From JAZRUF01 sp045636205 (GTDB lineage: Bacteria > Bacillota > Clostridia > Oscillospirales > JAAYXM01): a stretch of 22,056 bases of DNA. Numbering within the stretch: the first letter of the stretch is position 1; each line of letters opens with the position of its first letter. Shown one piece after another: positions 15,493 to 21,210 of the stretch. Position numbers and translations under genes: made by a program. The notes below the pieces were generated by a model that was not told where the DNA came from, ran no database searches, and was given only the letters and a program-made list of their open reading frames with translations. Location: positions 1 to 22,056 of the forward strand of contig JAZTXE010000030.1 in the NCBI GenBank assembly GCA_045636205.1, written 5' to 3'.

Positions 15493-17016
15493 ATGATGCT
15501 TTTTAAGAAAACGAAACGCCTTTTTGCTGCACTGCTGTGCTTTTGCATGGTAGCTGCAATCGTTCCGGTAACTGCGCCCGAAGCTGCGGCGGTAGAGGCG
15601 ACGGTAACTGTGGATTTTTGCGCTTATAAGAATTCTTCGTATGCAGATGTTAAGTATTTTACAAGCGGAGGCCCAATGCAACCGTATCAGAACGTAACAA
15701 GTGCGTTTGCTTCCAGAACCGGCAGTACAGGAAATTGGCTTGCATTTGACCTTGGAACAGTACCCGCAGGTGACTTTGATGTAAATTTAAAGTACGCCCA
15801 ATCTTCATATGGCGGAAAAGCAGAAATCTATCTGGCTAAAATAGACGGTTTCAGTGTAGCAAGTGCAAAAACACAAATTAATGCAGCATTGGCCGCGAAC
15901 ACATCAGTAGCTGAACTTAATTTTTATAATGCTACTTCTTCTATTAGCGGAGTATCTCAGAAGATAACTTTTGAAAATGAGCAGGCAGGAAATTATGTGC
16001 TTATTGCCAAAATGTCAGAGTTGAGTCCTACTCCGGAAGCTGCAGGCTCAGGTATGAGCTACATTTATCTCGAAAGCATATCCTTTACTCCTGTTGCTGA
16101 TAGAATGAGCATTGATTTTGGTAAAGGTAAGTTTGATATTTACCTTTGTACCACAGACACCCCAGCAGCGGACAAACCAAAGAAAAATTGTTTTGTTAGA
16201 GGCATGCAAACCCCGAGCAACAACAATGATACCCTTGAAACTTTCGTGCTTACAGATAATGTTGGTCTTGCAGGTGCAAACCTTACAATAGATTTAGGCG
16301 TTATTACAGGTGCAAATCTTGCATCAGGTACATATGATATCACCATTAGTTATAAGCAGTATCCATCTTCTGCAATTGCTGATATTTATCTGGTACCGTT
16401 TGATAAATTTTATAATAACTGGCCTAACGATGGTGCCAACATTATTAACGCAAATTCACCAATAGGAAGAGTATCTTTCGGCGGCGCGACTACCGCAGAT
16501 ACCTCTATTACGTTCAAGTCCAAATCCCTTACAGCAGGCAATTACGTTCTCGTAATCAATCCGGTAGGCACTGCATTGGTTCCAAACAAGGGAAATCAAC
16601 ACACGATTTGCCTCAAAGGTATTGACATTGCTCCGGCTAGTGGTGTTGCGGAAACAGAGGATGAAATTTTCGGCGATACATATGCATATGTTAAGGAAGA
16701 CGCAAGCGGTGATTTTGAGATTAACTTTATCGGCGCTGTAAAAGAAACCGACGGTTACAAAGAGGTAGGTTTTGAGGTATGGGCTGACGGTCAGTACATA
16801 GGCGAAGCGGGTACTTCCGAGGTATACAATTCAATCACAGCGGGCGGTCAGGAAAGAAAGCCCGGCGATTACGGCGGAAGCTACATCTTTGTTGCTACTC
16901 CAGAAGATAAAATTGAAGGAAGCACGAAGAAAATTATCGTCAGACCTTATGTAAAAGATGGAAATGACACAAAGACTTATCACGGCAACAAAACCTTTGT
17001 TGTGTCTTTGTCCTAA
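15493..17016 (+). CDS. Secreted protein with two lyase-type modules and a C-terminal Ig-like domain
   Basis: 507 residues. ATG 15493 lies nine bases after AGAAGGAGGA; the next codon is also ATG. A signal peptide (about 1-34, KKTKRL then a hydrophobic core and an alanine-rich end) predicts export. Residues ~36-200 and ~203-383 are two copies of the module found three times in the giant lyase: compare NWLAFDLGTVPAGDF, GGKAEIYLAK and AGNYVLIAK here with WIALELKVPKTGKY, GGKADMYLFK and AGNYVLVIK there. Residues ~395-507 (VGFEVWADG, VYNSITAGG, GSYIFVA, IIVRPYVKDG) look like a beta-sandwich often seen at the end of secreted Clostridia proteins. There is no catalytic motif, SLH, dockerin or sortase signal, so it is probably a soluble or cell-associated binding protein. 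It is co-transcribed with the peptide that begins 23 bases after its stop. Confidence 0.8.
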   Translation: MMLFKKTKRLFAALLCFCMVAAIVPVTAPEAAAVEATVTVDFCAYKNSSYADVKYFTSGGPMQPYQNVTSAFASRTGSTGNWLAFDLGTVPAGDFDVNLKYAQSSYGGKAEIYLAKIDGFSVASAKTQINAALAANTSVAELNFYNATSSISGVSQKITFENEQAGNYVLIAKMSELSPTPEAAGSGMSYIYLESISFTPVADRMSIDFGKGKFDIYLCTTDTPAADKPKKNCFVRGMQTPSNNNDTLETFVLTDNVGLAGANLTIDLGVITGANLASGTYDITISYKQYPSSAIADIYLVPFDKFYNNWPNDGANIINANSPIGRVSFGGATTADTSITFKSKSLTAGNYVLVINPVGTALVPNKGNQHTICLKGIDIAPASGVAETEDEIFGDTYAYVKEDASGDFEINFIGAVKETDGYKEVGFEVWADGQYIGEAGTSEVYNSITAGGQERKPGDYGGSYIFVATPEDKIEGSTKKIIVRPYVKDGNDTKTYHGNKTFVVSLS

Positions 17017-17039
17017 CAGTTTGACAGGAGGATGAAATC

Positions 17040-17186
17040 ATGAAAAAGTATATTGCACCCGAGATAGAGCTTGCAAGGTTCTCAACTAAGGATGTTATTA
17101 CGAGTTCTGATCCGGTAATCAAATTGACAATTAATGAAGAGAAACCTGCTGTTTACGATGGCACCTACGCTAACATGGCAGAATAA
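17040..17186 (+). CDS. 48-residue peptide of unknown function following the secreted protein
   Basis: ATG 17040 is preceded by AGGAGG at 17026-17031 with eight bases between, and the frame ends at TAA 17184-17186. The peptide begins MKKYIAPEIEL, continues with FSTKDVITSSDP and ends ANMAE. There is no hydrophobic signal segment. It resembles in layout the short MKKY-x-x-P-x-(I/L)-E...(D/E)-(V/I)-I-T-x-S peptides I recall from many Clostridia genomes, whose role is unknown to me. They look like precursors, with a conserved front and variable tail. Here it is 23 bases after the secreted protein and 9 bases before a terminator, so the two form a closed two-gene unit. No modification enzyme or peptide exporter is next to it. 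A role as a ribosomal peptide precursor, signal or toxin is possible but unproven. Confidence 0.7.
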   Translation: MKKYIAPEIELARFSTKDVITSSDPVIKLTINEEKPAVYDGTYANMAE

Positions 17187-17195
17187 AAAACAATA

Positions 17196-17232
17196 AAAAC
17201 ACGCGGTTTGGGATTTCCAAGCCGCGTGTTTT
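17196..17232 (+). terminator. Terminator after the small peptide gene
   Basis: AAAACACGCGGTTTGG (17196-17211) and CCAAGCCGCGTGTTTT (17217-17232) pair along 16 positions with one G-T wobble around a 5-base loop. It closes the secreted-protein/peptide unit. Confidence 0.85.
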
Positions 17233-17258
17233 GCATGATGGGTTAGATTATGGTAGAA

Positions 17259-17264
17259 TATAAT
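17259..17264 (+). promoter_or_regulatory. Consensus -10 box before the second AraC gene
   Basis: TATAAT at 17259-17264, 19 bases before ATG 17284. No convincing -35 box stands at 16-18 bases upstream, which could mean activator dependence. The leader would be very short. Confidence 0.35.
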
Positions 17265-17283
17265 CATAAGGCAGGTGGATAGG

Positions 17284-18090
17284 ATGCATGAGGATATACA
17301 GCTTGTTCCGGCATGTGACGGATACCAGCCGTTCCGGCTTGTAAGCTGCGGTGTTTCGCGGTGCGATAAATCTTATCACATCGTTCGGCACAAGGCGGCA
17401 TTTGGAGTTTTTGAGTTTGTTATAAAAGGAACCGGGACTGTGCATACCGCGGACGGTGTTATCCATCCGTGTGAGGGGGATATATATTTTCTGCATCAGG
17501 GAGATGATCACAATTATTACGCTGATGAGTCAGACCCCTGGACGAAGATATGGTTTAATCTGTCTGGCGAGCTGGTGCGCAGTATAGTTTCCGAGTACGG
17601 TTTGCGCGACAAGCATATTGTGCACGGTCTTGATTTGCGAGGCATGTTTGAGGAAATGCTAAATCTATCACGTGAGGATATACCTGCGCAGGAGATACAC
17701 AACCGTGCAGCATCTTTGTTTTTGGAGATAGTATGCAAAATTGCAGACCGTCTGCGCGAAGAAAAAAGCACTGCCCTGCCCGACGCGGTTGCGATAAAGG
17801 ATTACATATTGCGTAACGCGGAGCGGAATATACGGGCTGAGGAGCTTGAAGAGCTTGTGAGCTTATCCAAATCTCAGGTGACACGGATATTTAAAAAAGA
17901 ATACGGTGTGACACCGTATGAGTATCTTTTGAGCGTAAAGACGGAGAATGCCAAGTGGATGCTTATGAACACGCAGCTTAAGGTTCAAGAGATAGCCACG
18001 CGTTTAGGCTTTAGCGACGCACATTATTTCTCCAACTTTTTCAAATTAAAAACAGGAGTATCTCCCCAACGTTTTCGTGAGGAAGCATAA
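17284..18090 (+). CDS. AraC-family transcriptional regulator (second)
   Basis: 268 residues from ATG 17284, chosen because AGGTGG (17273-17278) stands five bases ahead. A GTG at 17275 is in frame but would sit on that ribosome site. The N-terminal half is a cupin-type sensor (FEFVIKGTGTVHTADG, GDIYFLHQGDDHNYYA). The last ~100 residues carry the two AraC helix-turn-helix motifs (ELEELVSLSKSQVTRIFKKE and IATRLGFSDAHYFSNFFK followed by TGVSPQRFR). It lies between the secreted-protein/peptide unit and the convergent GH2 gene. Its target may be the GH2 gene, the peptide unit, or genes elsewhere. It belongs to a different branch from the regulator at 14349, as the two share only the general AraC plan. 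Confidence 0.9.
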   Translation: MHEDIQLVPACDGYQPFRLVSCGVSRCDKSYHIVRHKAAFGVFEFVIKGTGTVHTADGVIHPCEGDIYFLHQGDDHNYYADESDPWTKIWFNLSGELVRSIVSEYGLRDKHIVHGLDLRGMFEEMLNLSREDIPAQEIHNRAASLFLEIVCKIADRLREEKSTALPDAVAIKDYILRNAERNIRAEELEELVSLSKSQVTRIFKKEYGVTPYEYLLSVKTENAKWMLMNTQLKVQEIATRLGFSDAHYFSNFFKLKTGVSPQRFREEA

Positions 18091-18095
18091 TACAA

Positions 18096-18129
18096 TTTGT
18101 AGGGTGCATTCATGAATGCACCCTACAAA
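18096..18129. repeat. Perfect 34-bp palindrome without a loop
   Basis: The sequence from 18096 to 18129 equals its own reverse complement, centred at 18112/18113, with the half TTTGTAGGGTGCATTCA. It lies in the convergent gap between the second AraC gene and GH2, directly before a separate terminator. Dispersed palindromes of the form GTAGGG...CCCTAC are, to my recollection, common repeats in Clostridia genomes. This looks like one copy. Confidence 0.8.
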
Positions 18130-18138
18130 GCAGAAATA

Positions 18139-18180
18139 AACCCCAACGCAAACCCGTTTTATTGGGCCTTGCGTTGGGTT
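18139..18180. terminator. Bidirectional terminator between AraC and GH2 genes
   Basis: AACCCCAACGCAA (18139-18151) pairs with TTGCGTTGGGTT (18169-18180), with one bulged C. TTTTCTATTT follows on the plus strand and TTTATTT on the minus strand. It serves the convergent AraC and GH2 genes. Confidence 0.75.
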
Positions 18181-18186
18181 TTCTAT

Positions 18187-19938
18187 TTATTTCATGTTTT
18201 TATATTCTTCACCGGTCAGTGTGAGGCCCAGCTCATACGCTGCGGGGCGGATGTTGATTTTTTTAATCTCTTCGGGGTCAAATTTCGGTCGGCGGTCGTA
18301 GTAGTAAAGACCGTTCTTTTCCTGCTCAATGTCGGTAAGCTGAGTATAGCAGAAGCCGAAGAACTTCGGGTTATCCAGCTGAGCGTCTATGATACCTTTG
18401 TATAGTGCTAAAAATGCGGCTTCGTCCTTGGGTGCGTTGCCGTAGCCGGACCAGTGGTCCTCGTCACGGTCACCCGGATGCCAGTTGATACCGCCGATTT
18501 CCGAGTTCATAACCGGCTCGCCGTTCCATTTCTGCTGCTCGCCTTTCCAGTCGTAAAGCTCGCCGCCGTTGAGGAATGGGACATAGTGCTCACGGAAACG
18601 CTCGGGGTTCTGTTCATAATCGTGCACATCGTATATATCGGTTTCCACATGGGCATAGCCGCTGACATCAATACACGGACGGCTTGGGTCAATCGCTTTG
18701 GTAATGCGATAGATCATGCGAACGTTTTCTTTATGTACACGCACACCGCACTGCTCCGGGTGGCTTTCGTTGAGCGGACACCATGTGATAATTGCCGGGT
18801 GGTTCCGGTCGCGCTTTATTTCCTCAATCCACTCGGGCAACAAGCTATAAAGAGCCTCGGGATTGCCCAAGTCCACATCCCAGCTGGGCAGCTCGCCCCA
18901 GACTATATAGCCGAGTCTGTCACAGTGGTACAGGAAACGCGGTTCGAATATCTTCTGATGCAGACGCGCGCCGTTAAAGCCACAGTCAAGGGAGCGCTTA
19001 ATATCCGCTATCAGTTCTTCATCGCTGGGCGCTGTATAAATTCCGTCCGGATAGAAGCCTTGGTCGAGAACCAAGCGCTGGAACACAGGTTTGCCGTTAA
19101 TGAGCACACCCACGTCGGTAAGCTCGATACTGCGCAGACCAAAATAGCTAATGAGCTTGTCCTCGCCGTAGCAGAGCTCAACATCATAGAGTCTGCCGTT
19201 GCCGACTTCCCAAAGGTGGGTTTGACTCAAATCCACCAAAAGCTCGGCATGGCACCCTGCGGTCTTTGCCGAGGCAAAGCCTACTCGGCTTCCTTGGTAT
19301 TTTACGGTTGCGGAAACTTCGCCGTTTCCGACCACATCTATCCCGATACGTATTTGCGCATTCTCAGGGTTGGGAGTGTAGTGAATAGCTTTTATATAAT
19401 TTTCCGGCACGTGCTCGAGCCAGACGGTTTGCCAGATTCCGGTGGTGCGTGTATAATCGCAAAGGCGGGAGTGATAGCGCTCGCTCTGCTTGCCGCGGGG
19501 CTGCAGTGGGCTGCGGGTATCGTCCTCAGCACAGACGTGGATGACGTTTTCGCCCGGGGTCAGGTATTTGGTTATATCAAAGCTAAAGGAGATATAACCG
19601 CCCTTGTGCTCACCGACGAGTTGCGAATTGACATATACGAATGTGTGGTAATCTACCGCACCGAAATGGGCAATCACACGTCCTTTGTTCCAATTCTCCG
19701 GCAGGGTGATTGTTCTGCGATACCAGACTGCGGACATAAAGTCCTTGACACCTATTCCGGAAAGCTTGCTCTCCGGGCAGAAAGGAACGGTGATTTTTTG
19801 AGAGAAAGCAGTGGCTTCATTGAGCTTACGGTCACGACCGCTCGCACCTGCGTCTATTTCAAACTCCCAAATTCCGTTTAGGTTTATCCATTCATCGCGC
19901 AACATTTGCGGATTAGGATGCTCGCTTCTGGGTATCAT
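18187..19938 (-). CDS. GH2 family glycosidase (beta-galactosidase/glucuronidase type), cytoplasmic
   Basis: 583 residues. ATG 19938 follows AAAGGAGG; no signal peptide. Domains in order: sugar-binding jelly roll (~10-180, with FGAVDYHTFVYVN and GENVIHV), an Ig-like GH2 domain (~180-280), and the TIM barrel (~285-583). The barrel has the GH2 catalytic residues: acid/base E391 in TWCPLNES and nucleophile E480 in MNSEIGG. GFNGARLHQ (320-328) and GYIVWGELPSW (343-353) are also typical. It is shorter than LacZ and close to glucuronidase-type GH2 enzymes, but substrate specificity cannot be read. It has its own promoter with a two-box operator-like element. The convergent neighbour is an AraC regulator. 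The antisense strand carries a 475-codon open frame that is a codon-bias shadow. Confidence 0.92.
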   Translation of the reverse strand: MIPRSEHPNPQMLRDEWINLNGIWEFEIDAGASGRDRKLNEATAFSQKITVPFCPESKLSGIGVKDFMSAVWYRRTITLPENWNKGRVIAHFGAVDYHTFVYVNSQLVGEHKGGYISFSFDITKYLTPGENVIHVCAEDDTRSPLQPRGKQSERYHSRLCDYTRTTGIWQTVWLEHVPENYIKAIHYTPNPENAQIRIGIDVVGNGEVSATVKYQGSRVGFASAKTAGCHAELLVDLSQTHLWEVGNGRLYDVELCYGEDKLISYFGLRSIELTDVGVLINGKPVFQRLVLDQGFYPDGIYTAPSDEELIADIKRSLDCGFNGARLHQKIFEPRFLYHCDRLGYIVWGELPSWDVDLGNPEALYSLLPEWIEEIKRDRNHPAIITWCPLNESHPEQCGVRVHKENVRMIYRITKAIDPSRPCIDVSGYAHVETDIYDVHDYEQNPERFREHYVPFLNGGELYDWKGEQQKWNGEPVMNSEIGGINWHPGDRDEDHWSGYGNAPKDEAAFLALYKGIIDAQLDNPKFFGFCYTQLTDIEQEKNGLYYYDRRPKFDPEEIKKINIRPAAYELGLTLTGEEYKNMK

Positions 19939-19960
19939 TTAAATTCCTCCTTTAAATTGC

Positions 19961-20006
19961 ATTGTATTTACATTTTAAACGCACGGGTACACAAAGTAAA
20001 TACAAT
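19961..20006 (-). promoter_or_regulatory. GH2 promoter with paired operator-like boxes
   Basis: On the minus strand TTTACT (forward 19995-20000) and TAAAAT (forward 19972-19977) are spaced by 17 bases, a reasonable promoter. ATTGTATTTAC (19961-19971) and GTAAATACAAT (19996-20006) are perfect 11-bp inverted arms. One covers the -35 box and the other lies just past the -10. Each arm is itself close to the small palindrome TGTA-TT-TACA; the two box centres are 32 bases apart, about three helix turns. This placement suggests repression by a dimer, perhaps with looping. The regulator is not identified. Confidence 0.55.
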
Positions 20007-20077
20007 AAATCGTCAAAAAGAGTGAGGAATATACGCACAATTTTGATTGAAAAATTATGTATAACTCACCTGCACAG

Positions 20078-20116
20078 AAAGAGCGTATAGCAACATTTAA
20101 GTCCTATACGCTCTTT
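20078..20116. terminator. Bidirectional hairpin terminator after the amidohydrolase
   Basis: AAAGAGCGTATAG (20078-20090) and its exact complement (20104-20116) with a 13-base loop. It lies between the stop of the single-domain amidohydrolase (20198) and the GH2 promoter, so it insulates the two. The stretch 20117-20197 holds no gene. The stem core is close to that at 1222-1270. Confidence 0.7.
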
Positions 20117-20197
20117 CATTTGTCGGATTATTTTTCTATGCTCGCTTGTGATTTTACCCTCTCGCAAAACTTAGTAGACCCTCTACCGTCGGGTTTC

Positions 20198-21055
20198 TTA
20201 TTCACCTATAAGCTTAATCGCATTTTTGTAGAAGATCTTGTCCTCAATCTCCTTGCCGAGTTCAAGCGATTTAAGAAACGGCTGGTGGTCGTTTGATATA
20301 TCGTCACGTCCGTACATCGCTCTGTCCTGGAATGCGGTCAGGAGCTCCTTGGTGTAACCAACGTCGCGCCTCATAGCGTTAAGACCGCTGCCCGCAGACA
20401 AGTCAAGATACAGATTCGGGTACTTCTCCATAAGCTCCCAGATTCTACCGCCGCGGATAACCGGCCCCTTCGGATAACCCTCGGTCTTGTACAGCTCATC
20501 ATTTGAAATATGCGCCCAAAAGCCCGCACCGTGACCGCAGAAAATCGTCTCCGGGCAAGCGTCGAGAACTCTCTCCAAAGTGTCAATCGTGCCGCCGTAC
20601 CAGTAGCCGGGCCACGGACTGCGCTCCCCGCAAGTTTCATAAGGATACATCATCTCAAGCACTACCGGAAGCCCCTTTTTTCCGCAGAAACGGAACATGC
20701 GGATGGCATCGTAGTTGTCATAATTCATTCGCAGCATAAGCTCGCCGCAAACCTTGACATCGTAATGCTCAATTGCAGCTTCCAGTCTGTCAATAGAATC
20801 CGGCTTTCTCGGGTCCGGACCGTAGCCTAAAATAAAGCGACCGTCCTTATTGTCAAACGCTATTGAAGTGGTAAACGGAATCGGGCCGTCCTCGGTAACC
20901 CATGTTACACGGTGGTAGCTCTGGGCATACTCCCCACGCGGCGTTTCAAGGGTAAGGAGCCATGCCTTGTCAATTCCGTAATCGTCCATATTCTTGAGCA
21001 GTTTTTCGCAGGTAAGACCGTAGTAATTTGCGTGCGCATGCATATCTATAACCAT
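20198..21055 (-). CDS. Single-domain amidohydrolase_2 (ACMSD-like metal hydrolase)
   Basis: 285 residues; ATG 21055 follows AAGGAGT. The N-terminus IDMHAHAN gives the metal pair H6 and H8. GELMLRM (E105) stands where a metal-bridging residue is expected, IFCGHGAGFWAH gives H175, and MYGRDD gives the catalytic-type D251. The strand that often carries another His reads VVLEMMYPYE (E134). This is the amidohydrolase_2 pattern with most ligands kept, unlike the first half of the double protein at 2303-3880. No signal peptide. It has its own promoter and terminator, so it is a one-gene unit between GH2 and the trpB-like gene. Possible reactions include hydrolysis of a lactone or decarboxylation of a sugar-acid product. 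The context favours carbohydrate-acid metabolism, but this is inference. Confidence 0.8.
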   Translation of the reverse strand: MVIDMHAHANYYGLTCEKLLKNMDDYGIDKAWLLTLETPRGEYAQSYHRVTWVTEDGPIPFTTSIAFDNKDGRFILGYGPDPRKPDSIDRLEAAIEHYDVKVCGELMLRMNYDNYDAIRMFRFCGKKGLPVVLEMMYPYETCGERSPWPGYWYGGTIDTLERVLDACPETIFCGHGAGFWAHISNDELYKTEGYPKGPVIRGGRIWELMEKYPNLYLDLSAGSGLNAMRRDVGYTKELLTAFQDRAMYGRDDISNDHQPFLKSLELGKEIEDKIFYKNAIKLIGE

Positions 21056-21089
21056 TGTAGTTTACTCCTTATTTCAAATTTTCGCCTAC

Positions 21090-21118
21090 AGTATAAACGA
21101 TAGTATGGGCCACGTCAA
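21090..21118 (-). promoter_or_regulatory. Promoter of the single-domain amidohydrolase
   Basis: On the minus strand TTGACG (forward 21113-21118), a 17-base spacer and TATACT (forward 21090-21095), 34 bases before ATG 21055. Five of six matches in both boxes make it the best promoter in the window. GTCAA/TTGAC arms (21114-21118 and 21125-21129) and a CCAAATTTGG palindrome (21129-21138) lie at and behind the -35. Confidence 0.75.
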
Positions 21119-21174
21119 TAGCATTTGACCAAATTTGGCAGAAAACGTAAAACAGAGCAATTCAAACGTAAAAA

Positions 21175-21205
21175 GGTGCAGTCCCCCATCACGGAGGACT
21201 GCACC
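21175..21205 (-). terminator. Rho-independent terminator after trpB
   Basis: GGTGCAGTCC (21175-21184) and GGACTGCACC (21196-21205) form a perfect 10-bp stem. On the minus strand it is followed directly by TTTTT. It lies six bases after the trpB stop codon, so no further gene is read through from trpB. Confidence 0.9.
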
Positions 21206-21210
21206 CGAAA

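Noticed and set aside
15045..15681. Minus-strand frames around the AraC end and secreted-protein start
   Set aside because: They run across a strong terminator and the secreted protein's promoter and signal peptide; no motifs.
18454..19881. 475-codon open frame on the plus strand
   Set aside because: It lies wholly antisense to the GH2 gene, whose catalytic motifs and ribosome site are clear. The translation has no domain order and is explained by the codon bias of the opposite strand.
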